NCBI GenBank assembly: GCA_030916925.1
Contig: JAUPVU010000104.1
Location: 1-13,756, forward strand
Length of the DNA: 13,756 bases
Reading direction: 5' to 3'
Source: Patescibacteria group bacterium
GTDB taxonomy: Bacteria; Patescibacteriota; WWE3; 2-01-FULL-39-13
Shown: piece by piece, positions 6,586 through 13,756 of the stretch
How the letters are laid out: each line of letters opens with the position of its first letter
Numbering within the stretch: the stretch's first letter is position 1
The notes under the pieces: model-generated
The model's database searches: none
What the model was told of the DNA's origin: nothing
The model's input: only the letters and a program-made list of their open reading frames with translations
Program-made: the position numbers and the translations under genes

Positions 6586-7383
6586 ATGGATCAATTTACT
6601 TCACTTATAAATTCATACCTTCCAGAACCTCATGCTTCTTTATTGAACGGAATTGTTCTTGGAATAGATCTGCAGACTACATATAGTTTTAAAGATAAAT
6701 TAAAAGATGTTGGTCTTATTCATATTGTTGTTTTATCTGGTATGAATATAACATTACTATCTGCAGTAATACTACAAATAATTATTCCGTTGTTTGGAAG
6801 AAAAGCAGCTACTATTATTACTATCGTGAGCATTATATTCTTTATTTACTTTGTTGGTATTGACCCTCCAATTGTTCGCGCTGGTATTATGGGGATACTT
6901 TCTTTAATTGGACTTATGTTTGGCAGAAAAACACTTGCTTTATATACATTATTTCTAACTTCTATTATATGTATTATTATTTGGCCAGATTGGCTGACAA
7001 GTATTTCGTTTCAGCTTTCTTTTGCAGCAACTTTTGGGATAATACTATTTGGCAATGTTGTTTCTGAAGAAAAAACAACAAACACAATAAAAAATTACCT
7101 CATTGATGAACTTCGTGTTTCACTTTCCGCACAATTATTTACTACGCCCATTATTTTCTTTTATTTTAGACAGATATCATTTATTTCTCCTATTGCCAAT
7201 ATTCTTGTTTCTTGGACTATTGCTCCAATTATGATTTATGGCATTATTGCGATGGTTGTAGGAAGTATTCATTGGCAGTTAGGCTTTGTTGTTTCTTGGC
7301 TTTGTTACGGCCTGGTAACTTTTATTATTTTAGTTGTAGAGTGGCTTTCTCAAATTCCTTTTGCCTCTGTAAAAATACTTTAG
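6586..7383 (+). CDS. comEC: Minimal ComEC/Rec2 DNA uptake channel (Competence domain only)
   Basis: Inner-membrane channel that carries single-stranded DNA into the cell. Only 265 aa, against roughly 700-800 for typical ComEC. What is present is the Competence-domain core: GLIHIVVLSGMNITLL (43-58, the 'SG' signature), GIDPPIVRAGIMG (91-103), SISFQLSFAATFG (139-151), about seven membrane segments, and an end at VEWLSQIPFASVKIL where this domain normally ends. The N-terminal OB-like DUF4131 region and the C-terminal metallo-beta-lactamase-like domain are both absent. The gene is intact, with no frameshift seen, and starts 1 nt after comEA. It abuts the opposite-strand LamG gene with no spacer, so the missing C-terminal domain is not encoded directly downstream. 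Whether the protein works alone or with a nuclease encoded elsewhere is unknown. Confidence 0.9.
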   Translation: MDQFTSLINSYLPEPHASLLNGIVLGIDLQTTYSFKDKLKDVGLIHIVVLSGMNITLLSAVILQIIIPLFGRKAATIITIVSIIFFIYFVGIDPPIVRAGIMGILSLIGLMFGRKTLALYTLFLTSIICIIIWPDWLTSISFQLSFAATFGIILFGNVVSEEKTTNTIKNYLIDELRVSLSAQLFTTPIIFFYFRQISFISPIANILVSWTIAPIMIYGIIAMVVGSIHWQLGFVVSWLCYGLVTFIILVVEWLSQIPFASVKIL

Positions 7384-10300
7384 TTATTGAAATCTTACAG
7401 CTCCAAGTGCCTTATCTGTTTTAACTTGTGCTGCAGTAAGGGCATAGTTATATATTTTGATTTCATCTATTTGGCCAGCATAATAATTTGAACCTTGCTT
7501 TGCAATCTCCAGTCCACCAGAATTTGTCGTTGTAGTATTAGTTGTATCAGTAGTAGTGCCGTCAAGTTTACCATCGATATACAACGACAATGTACTGCCG
7601 TTTTTGGTAAAAACAATGTGATGCCAGTCGTCATCCATATAAGATTGACGAGAAACAATTACTGGATTATTTGTTTGGTCATAACGGGCAACACGGATTT
7701 TTTCATCACTATCCCAACGAATAGAATAAGGATAACCAGTTGCACCACCTGGCCATTTTTCTATAACAGCATCGAATGAACCACTCATTCCAGCAGCAGG
7801 TGTTGTAAACCATATAGATACACTAAAATCCTGACTATAGTTAAAATCTATTTTATCGTCATCTGCTATTGTAATATAGTCGTCTACACCATCAAAATTT
7901 AAACTACCATTAAACTTACCAGTTGTACCATTATTCCATGCTTGAGTTCCAGTACCCGAAGAACATGTGCCTGTTGAAGTTTGAGTTCCTGATCCTCCAA
8001 TGGTTATAGTTCCATTCATGCCAACAACTTGTCCATTTGCATTCTTAGCAGCATTATATGCAGTACTACCTGTACATTCATCAAGACGATACCATGCAAT
8101 TGGTTTGCCTTGATTATATTCCCATGCAATTTGAGGAAGAGTACGGGCATAGTTATAAATCCTTACTTCATCTAATTTTCCAGCAAAGTTTGAATCAGGC
8201 GTTTCTGAATTATTATTCAATCCACCAATAGCCGTCCTATTTATACTTGCAGAAAATGTTCGAGAGGTAGTATCACTTGCCTGTAAGATACCATCTACAT
8301 ATATTTTCCTATCTGTTGCTGATGAAAATACTGCCACTACATGATGCCAACTATTATCATTATAAGTATTTGTTGTAGTAGCATCGGAAGCATTACCACT
8401 TTCTACAGATCTTGCGTATAATTGTCCTGAAAACATACGAATCCCCTGAAAATTATTAGTACTATTGCTACTTCCAAGCGTCATAAGATATGAACTAGCA
8501 CTTGATGACGTTTGAAACCAACCTGACATAGTAAAAGGATAAGCCGTCACAACTGCACTTGATATCTGTACATCATCATCCACACCATCAAAATTGAGTG
8601 CTTCCCCTTTTTTTCCCGCAACCCAACTTTGTGTCATTGTGGAATCAAGTGATCCGACATATCCATTTCCGCTAGTATCATTTGCCGTATTACCTATCCC
8701 TTCATTCAAAAGCCACTCACCACTAGGGGCACTACATGAGGAAGAATCGCCTGGGACACAATAACTTCTACCTGCAGAATTGTCCGGAAGCGTTCCACCT
8801 AGCCCAGTTGAACCCGCTCCAAGAACCAGAGCTTTCCCTTGGTTATATTCTACTTTTACCTGATCAGCAGTAAGAGCCAAATCGTATATTTTAATTTCAT
8901 CAATTTGACCTTTAAATTTTCTGTCTGCACTGGTGGTACTTCCACCTATTTGCATAGTGCCGGCATCAAGAGTGTTATCAGAAGGAGCAGTACCTATTAA
9001 TTGGCCGTCAATATATAAATATTGAATAGCATTGCTGTTGGTTAATACAACATGATGCCATTGATCATCATTATAAGTATCGGTAGAAGTAACAGCATCA
9101 CCTGCAACAGATCCCCATCGTGTAATAATTTTTCCATGATCTGCATGACCATCTCTAATCATAGAAAGATGCAAATACTCGCCCTGCTGTACTAAAGGTC
9201 TAATATTAGAACCAGACCCAGAGGACTGAGTACTACCCTTAACCCAAACAGAAATACTGCCATCTCCGGTTGCTTTAGTATATGTTGTATTAACATAATC
9301 ACTTGTTCCATCAAAACTAAGAGCTTTGCCAAACTTACCATCATTTGTCCAAGTTGGCGCGGAATTTCCCGTTCCAAATGTACCATTTAACGTAGAACCA
9401 GCATTGCCAACATTGTTTATTGTTGTTCCATAACCTTCATCTAATCGATAGTGGACAATTGCAGATCCAATTGGTGAACCTGGTGCAGGATGCCCTGCAT
9501 TCATATCCTGCACGATTTGAGCCTGTGTACGAGCATAATTGTAAACCTTTGCCTCATCGAGAGCTCCATCTAAATAATACAAAGGTGAACCATTATTATA
9601 AGATGCACCCAAGCTAAATTGCTCAGCAATATTAGATATTACTGTTGGAGTAGTCGCGCTCGTGGTAGTGATAGCTTGGGGAATACCATCAATATAAATT
9701 GACCCGCTATTCCCACCATTCCATACTCCGGCTACATGGTACCAGCGATTTGTTGTTAAATTAGAGGAGGTAGTATTTATCGCATAATAACCCACACCTA
9801 CTGTATTTACTCCAAACTGAATTTCATCCGTTCCACCATCATTAACGAGAAAAAATGTTCGTTCAACACCACCATTCCAATCTCCCCATTTTCTCATAAT
9901 TGTCTGCGATGATCCAAAATTCACCCGATCAAACCGTACCCATGACATAAAAGTTGCAGCCCCCACGCCATCGAAGGTAGTAATATCACCAGTAGTAATA
10001 TAATCACCACCATCAAACTCAAGTCCACTACCATATTTACCTTGTAGCCATACTGGAGTAGCATTTCCTGAGGCTAAACTTGCAGTATTCCCCACCCCTG
10101 AGCTATCAACAGCAAAACTTCCACTACCATCATCCATTTTCCAGTATCCAACTGGCCCTGGAGCCCAAGAATAAAGCATTTTTACTTCTGAAGGATCAAG
10201 TGCTTGATTATATATACGAACTTCATCAATAAGCCCAACAAATTGACGTGCTCCAGTTTCCTGTCTACCAATTTCCCAGTTCTTAGAACCATAATAAAGT

Positions 10301-11688
10301 GTATCGTTATGGGCTTCTTCTTTTCTTAAAACTCCATCCACATATAAGCGCACATATTTTCTATCATAGGTGGCTACAACATTATGCCATATATCATCTA
10401 TTATGCTTAATGTGTCATCTACTGTAACACTTGTGCCAGTTTCTCCATCGGTAGTAAACTGAAAAGTTACATTGTTACTATTTAATGTTAGTCTGGGTCC
10501 TCTTTTACCTGTATCTGCTTGCCATTTAGATACTATGTCAGTAGCTCCAGTACTTGTTTTAATCCACGCGCTAATAGTGATATTTGTAGGTTCTAAGATT
10601 GGAGGTGTGCCCATACTTATATAGTCTCCATTCCCATCGAAAAAACCAGCATTCCCAAATTTTCCTACAGCAGTAGAACCAACAGTTACATTACCTGCGC
10701 CTGTTCCACTATTATTATTTCCCGATGAATCTATTGCCGTCCAGTTACTACCACTTACTCCAATTTCATCCATTTTCCAATAACCTACTAACCCATCAGA
10801 TAAATAGCCTTGATCTTCTTGACCAAGTACTGCAGATAATCCTGCTGAACCTCCTGCATAATCTGATTTTATTTGCGATGCAGAACGAGCATAGTTATAC
10901 ACTTTTATTTCATCCATCTTCCCACTATAAGCTTCTGAAGTAAGACCAGCTACATGAGGTAACCCGATTTTTACAGGATATAAAGAATTCTGTGTTGAAC
11001 ATGTTAAGGTTCCACTATTATCTAGTTTTCCATTAATATAAATAAGGCCATTTGTTCCAGAAGTACCACCCATATATACTGCCGTAATATGTGTCCATCT
11101 TCCTACTGATACTGCTGTATTGGCACTTACAGTACACGTTGTTGATCCATCATGGTTGCCAAAGGTCAATAACCCAGTTTCCCTATAATCAACTATCCAA
11201 CTCGCATTCCCTGCTCCACCACCACCCCACTGATTTACAAGGGTAAAAATTTTCCCGCTGGAAGGCAAACGATTTGGACTCATCCATAAACTAATAGTAT
11301 ATTCTGTAAAATTAAAATCAGCATCATCCGCTACATTAACATAATCATTAGTACCGTCAAAATAAAGACATTTTTCATTTATACATTGATCATCTGTCTT
11401 CCACGTTGGTGCAGAATTTCCTGATCCAAAACTACCAATATTTGTTCCAACTGCGTCATTAACAGTGGATCCTACCCCTTCATTAAACTTCCAATATGCA
11501 ACTGGATCTGCACCGGATGCTTGTAAAAAAATTCCTTTTATTGTTACAAATTTCCAATAACCAATGCCAATAAGTAAAAAAGTAAGAACACAAATAGCCC
11601 AGGTTCTAAAAGAAAGTTTAGAACTAAACCAGTTTTTGAAGTTAAATTTATTTTGAAAAAAATGGGAAAGTCTAGTAGTTCCTAGCAT
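7384..11688 (-). CDS. Giant surface protein with six LamG (concanavalin-A-like) domains
   Basis: Predicted cell-surface adhesin or glycan-binding protein, 1434 aa. A basic N-terminus (K14, K18, K24, R28) precedes one hydrophobic segment (about 30-50), so it is a signal-anchor or atypical signal peptide with the bulk outside. Six LamG_3-type jellyrolls follow at about 63-277, 300-507, 512-730, 744-950, 990-1194 and 1197-1427. Each shows the same order: (A/G)YWKFNEG-like opening, KFG-A--FDG--DY, W-HHV, IYIDG, and closing (Q/K)(I/L)DE(I/V)(K/R)(I/V)YNYA. Domains 4 and 5 are joined by a linker with SYCVPGDSSSC (975-985). Domain 6 has C1204 and C1242. The protein ends in GAVRFQ. No catalytic motif is seen, so binding is likelier than hydrolysis. 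The ATG at 11688 is chosen because the membrane segment follows; no Shine-Dalgarno is visible. The ligand is unknown. Confidence 0.9.
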   Translation of the reverse strand: MLGTTRLSHFFQNKFNFKNWFSSKLSFRTWAICVLTFLLIGIGYWKFVTIKGIFLQASGADPVAYWKFNEGVGSTVNDAVGTNIGSFGSGNSAPTWKTDDQCINEKCLYFDGTNDYVNVADDADFNFTEYTISLWMSPNRLPSSGKIFTLVNQWGGGGAGNASWIVDYRETGLLTFGNHDGSTTCTVSANTAVSVGRWTHITAVYMGGTSGTNGLIYINGKLDNSGTLTCSTQNSLYPVKIGLPHVAGLTSEAYSGKMDEIKVYNYARSASQIKSDYAGGSAGLSAVLGQEDQGYLSDGLVGYWKMDEIGVSGSNWTAIDSSGNNNSGTGAGNVTVGSTAVGKFGNAGFFDGNGDYISMGTPPILEPTNITISAWIKTSTGATDIVSKWQADTGKRGPRLTLNSNNVTFQFTTDGETGTSVTVDDTLSIIDDIWHNVVATYDRKYVRLYVDGVLRKEEAHNDTLYYGSKNWEIGRQETGARQFVGLIDEVRIYNQALDPSEVKMLYSWAPGPVGYWKMDDGSGSFAVDSSGVGNTASLASGNATPVWLQGKYGSGLEFDGGDYITTGDITTFDGVGAATFMSWVRFDRVNFGSSQTIMRKWGDWNGGVERTFFLVNDGGTDEIQFGVNTVGVGYYAINTTSSNLTTNRWYHVAGVWNGGNSGSIYIDGIPQAITTTSATTPTVISNIAEQFSLGASYNNGSPLYYLDGALDEAKVYNYARTQAQIVQDMNAGHPAPGSPIGSAIVHYRLDEGYGTTINNVGNAGSTLNGTFGTGNSAPTWTNDGKFGKALSFDGTSDYVNTTYTKATGDGSISVWVKGSTQSSGSGSNIRPLVQQGEYLHLSMIRDGHADHGKIITRWGSVAGDAVTSTDTYNDDQWHHVVLTNSNAIQYLYIDGQLIGTAPSDNTLDAGTMQIGGSTTSADRKFKGQIDEIKIYDLALTADQVKVEYNQGKALVLGAGSTGLGGTLPDNSAGRSYCVPGDSSSCSAPSGEWLLNEGIGNTANDTSGNGYVGSLDSTMTQSWVAGKKGEALNFDGVDDDVQISSAVVTAYPFTMSGWFQTSSSASSYLMTLGSSNSTNNFQGIRMFSGQLYARSVESGNASDATTTNTYNDNSWHHVVAVFSSATDRKIYVDGILQASDTTSRTFSASINRTAIGGLNNNSETPDSNFAGKLDEVRIYNYARTLPQIAWEYNQGKPIAWYRLDECTGSTAYNAAKNANGQVVGMNGTITIGGSGTQTSTGTCSSGTGTQAWNNGTTGKFNGSLNFDGVDDYITIADDDKIDFNYSQDFSVSIWFTTPAAGMSGSFDAVIEKWPGGATGYPYSIRWDSDEKIRVARYDQTNNPVIVSRQSYMDDDWHHIVFTKNGSTLSLYIDGKLDGTTTDTTNTTTTNSGGLEIAKQGSNYYAGQIDEIKIYNYALTAAQVKTDKALGAVRFQ
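8096..8133. repeat. Module-boundary repeat, copy in the first LamG gene
   Basis: These 38 bases match 12448-12485 in the neighbouring LamG gene with about three differences. They encode the junction IAWEYNQGKPIA between the last two LamG domains. Higher identity here than in the domain bodies suggests shared ancestry of the C-terminal domain pair, or conversion at module borders. Confidence 0.6.
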
Positions 11689-11735
11689 ATCATAACTATA
11701 CTAATTTTCGAGGTAAGTTTAAAGCAGAAAAATAA

Positions 11736-13756
11736 TTATTCAAACCTTACTGCTCCTCCATTATTGTAAAGAAGCATACGTTGTTCTTTAGTAAGAACAT
11801 AATTAAAAAACTGCAATTCATCTAGCTGGCCATCAAACTGTTCATTACCTACATACAATGCACCAATGACAACATTGTTATTCCCATCATTATATGCACT
11901 TTGTGAATTATAACCAGCTGTTATCTGGCTTTTTGTAGCATCTGTATAACAATATTTTCTATTATTAACAGCGTCAAACATAGCAGTAACCATATACCAT
12001 TGACCTGTAACGATATCACTCCCTGGACTACAAGCAATTGCTGAACTACTTGTTCCATCTGAGCTCATATAAAATTCAAAACGATCAGTTGTAGCATTGT
12101 ATCTAAGATACCAACTTCTATCTGAAGCTCCCCATTTACCTAAAAGGCTCATAAATGCATCTCTATCTACCTTTGCCCACATGTTTATACTAAAATTATT
12201 GTCGCCAAAATCAAATAAGGAAGAAGATCCAATATCAATATAGTCATCTGAGCCATCAAAACTAAAACTTGATCCAAACTTTCCCACAGCCCCGTTTGCC
12301 CATGCACCAGATGTAGTACATGTTCCTGCAGTGGTGACTCCACTTGAACCAAGACTAATCGAACCATCTGATCCAGTTGATTTGTTATTCCCATTTCGAG
12401 CTGAATTATATACTGTTGTACCTGTACAGTCATTCATGTCGTAATACGCAACTGGTTTGCCTCGATTATATTCCCAAGCAATTTGTGCAGGTGAACGCAA
12501 GTAATCATACATACGAACTTCGTCTATTAATCCATCTACTGTTTCATTTGCAACTGCATTGTTACCAATTCCAAAAAAATTAGATGCATCAGACCCATAC
12601 GCTGAATCAGCATTAGTATCCAATGTCAACGCAACTAATTTACCATTAATATAAAATGAAGGATCGTTAGATACTGCATCATCATTATAAAGCACAACGA
12701 CATGATTCCATTGATTTAAATTCAAGGCGCAGTCTGCTCTCCACTGTGATTGTGTTCCGGCTGTTGGAGTTCTCATTTGAAAATCTATACGAGTACTATC
12801 ACAACTTTGTGGTTGTAAAAACCACCCTGTACTATTTGATGATTTGTTTAAAAAATGACCATTCGCCTCACCAGTACTTGCAGGTTTAACCCAAAAACTA
12901 ACACTACCACCTCCATCAAAAATATTACTAATGGATGTTCCTGTTCCGGCAATAATAGCATCATTCTGATCTAATCCGCTCGCTCCATCAAAAAATACTG
13001 CCTTACCAAATTTACCGATTTTCCATAATGGACCATTAGTAAGCGTTCCCGTATTTTCGTTATTGCTTGTATCAAAACTACTTGTTCCTGTCCCTTCATC
13101 AAATTTCCATTCCGCAACAGGTTCAGAACATGTAGTAGTATCTCCTGGTACACAATATTCACGACTGGCAGAATTAGAAGGAGAAGTTCCACCTACTCCT
13201 GTTGAAGATGAACCAAGTATAAAAGATTTACCCGCATTGTAATCTACTTTGACCTCATCTTCTGTAAGTGCAAACGGATAAATCTTGACTTCATCAATAC
13301 TACCTCTAAAATAATGATCACCACCGTATGCGTAACCTATACCTGTAAAATCCATTGTACTTGCTAATGTATATGGACCATATTGAGTACCGTTAAGATA
13401 CATATAAATAGTCCCGCTACTGTAAGTAACGACAGCATGATTCCACTGATCTCGATCTACAGCTGGTCCACCTACATAACTTAAGTCGCTCCCTCTAAAT
13501 TGCAGCAAATTTGTAGTAGATCTAAATAAAATACCTTCACCATTAGTCCCTTTTTCTCCTAAAAAGAAAGACCAATCGGAATCTCCTGGTTCTTCTTTAA
13601 GCCATAAAGATGCACTCCAGCTATCACTTGTTCCATAAGATAAGTTTCCTGGTAGAGTTACATAATCATCTGTACCATCAAACTGTAACGCTTTTCCAAA
13701 TTTACCGATTTTCCATAATGGACCATTAGTAAGCGTTCCCGTATTTTCGTTATTGC
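11736..13756 (-). CDS. LamG-repeat surface protein, 5' end beyond the window (partial)
   Basis: The reading frame stays open to the right edge, so the true start is outside; 672 residues are visible. The TTG at 13506-13508 is internal, because the preceding 82 codons read as a normal LamG start (LWKIGKFGKALQFDGTDDYV). Three LamG domains are visible at about residues 1-171, 213-427 and 435-662. The first and second are joined by a linker with EYCVPGDTTTC, as in the neighbouring gene. The third carries the paired Cys of DCTGTT and GTCTT. Each domain closes in DEVKIY, DEVRMYDY or DELQFFNY. The protein ends in GAVRFE. Its stop lies 47 nt before the ATG of the downstream LamG gene, so the two may be co-transcribed. 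It is probably a paralogue of that gene, with the same domain order at the C-terminus; the N-terminal anchor is not visible. Confidence 0.88.
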   Translation of the reverse strand, partial: NNENTGTLTNGPLWKIGKFGKALQFDGTDDYVTLPGNLSYGTSDSWSASLWLKEEPGDSDWSFFLGEKGTNGEGILFRSTTNLLQFRGSDLSYVGGPAVDRDQWNHAVVTYSSGTIYMYLNGTQYGPYTLASTMDFTGIGYAYGGDHYFRGSIDEVKIYPFALTEDEVKVDYNAGKSFILGSSSTGVGGTSPSNSASREYCVPGDTTTCSEPVAEWKFDEGTGTSSFDTSNNENTGTLTNGPLWKIGKFGKAVFFDGASGLDQNDAIIAGTGTSISNIFDGGGSVSFWVKPASTGEANGHFLNKSSNSTGWFLQPQSCDSTRIDFQMRTPTAGTQSQWRADCALNLNQWNHVVVLYNDDAVSNDPSFYINGKLVALTLDTNADSAYGSDASNFFGIGNNAVANETVDGLIDEVRMYDYLRSPAQIAWEYNRGKPVAYYDMNDCTGTTVYNSARNGNNKSTGSDGSISLGSSGVTTAGTCTTSGAWANGAVGKFGSSFSFDGSDDYIDIGSSSLFDFGDNNFSINMWAKVDRDAFMSLLGKWGASDRSWYLRYNATTDRFEFYMSSDGTSSSAIACSPGSDIVTGQWYMVTAMFDAVNNRKYCYTDATKSQITAGYNSQSAYNDGNNNVVIGALYVGNEQFDGQLDELQFFNYVLTKEQRMLLYNNGGAVRFE
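12448..12485. repeat. Module-boundary repeat, copy in the second LamG gene
   Basis: Partner of 8096-8133, about 35 of 38 bases identical, encoding IAWEYNRGKPVA at the junction before the last LamG domain. Confidence 0.6.
13006..13066. repeat. 61-bp exact direct repeat, copy 1 (inside second LamG gene)
   Basis: Identical over 61 bases to 13696-13756, offset 690 bp, which is exactly 230 codons, so the frame is kept. It encodes NNENTGTLTNGPLWKIGKFG at the start of a LamG domain. On one side the match ends at 13005/13695; the other copy reaches the window edge, so the repeat may be longer. Confidence 0.95.
13696..13756. repeat. 61-bp exact direct repeat, copy 2 (at window edge)
   Basis: Second copy of the repeat at 13006-13066. 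Base-perfect identity between modules whose other parts have diverged points to recent duplication or gene conversion between LamG modules. Confidence 0.95.

Noticed and set aside
6586..7383. comEC as a truncated pseudogene
   Set aside because: The frame is clean, the signature motifs are kept, and the protein ends at a natural domain border; no remnant of the missing domain follows, because the opposite gene begins at once.
13506..13508. TTG as start codon of the second LamG gene
   Set aside because: The frame is open to the window edge and the 82 codons before it read as a normal LamG domain start, so the gene is partial at its 5' end.
62..13756. Alternative genetic code with TGA read as Gly, because no gene ends in TGA
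   Set aside because: All genes, including the Gly-rich LamG proteins, are complete without any in-frame TGA, which would be expected if TGA coded for Gly. The absence of TGA stops fits AT-rich stop use in a small sample.
7384..13756. CRISPR array or tandem satellite
   Set aside because: The repeated segments are protein modules spaced by about 200-230 codons with diverged sequence, not short identical repeats with unique spacers.

Overview
The window looks like a piece of a Patescibacteria (candidate phyla radiation) chromosome. The reasons are an AT-rich genome, a ribosomal-protein pair placed among secreted-protein and competence genes instead of the usual secE-nusG-rplK-rplA-rplJ-rplL order, a uL1 with a Lys-rich N-terminal extension, a very short ComEC, and giant secreted proteins built from tandem LamG domains joined by CVPGD-type Cys linkers. 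A standard genetic code fits: no complete gene is broken by TGA, and all ten visible stops are TAA or TAG. No finer placement is claimed.

Left part (1-2790): a two-gene polysaccharide cassette. A membrane GT2 synthase of the cellulose-synthase type overlaps by 74 nt a secreted GH26-like glycoside hydrolase. Both genes have a clear Shine-Dalgarno, and a strong hairpin follows.

Centre (2800-5900): an rplK-rplA unit followed closely by two secreted beta-rich proteins. These resemble, at the level of layout, the WxL-like / DUF916-like surface pair of Gram-positives. The 238-nt gap before rplK is the most interesting part of the window. It holds a good sigma-70-type promoter, a leader that resembles the ribosomal-protein L1 binding site of 23S rRNA, and a textbook intrinsic terminator (hairpin plus eight T) only 31 nt before the rplK start codon. 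I read it as an L1-linked transcription attenuator. A long-range helix can form that excludes the terminator.

Right-centre (5900-7383): comEA and a minimal comEC, 1 nt apart, encoding the DNA receptor and inner-membrane channel of natural transformation.

Right part (7384-13756, minus strand): two tandem LamG-repeat surface proteins, convergent with comEC with no spacer. The first is complete (1434 aa, one N-terminal membrane segment, six LamG domains). The second runs off the right edge (672 aa visible, three LamG domains) and contains an exact 61-bp direct repeat one module apart. Both end in the same C-terminal GAVRF motif. Taken together, the window is largely cell-surface biology (matrix synthesis and trimming, anchored surface proteins, adhesins, DNA uptake) around one ribosomal-protein operon.
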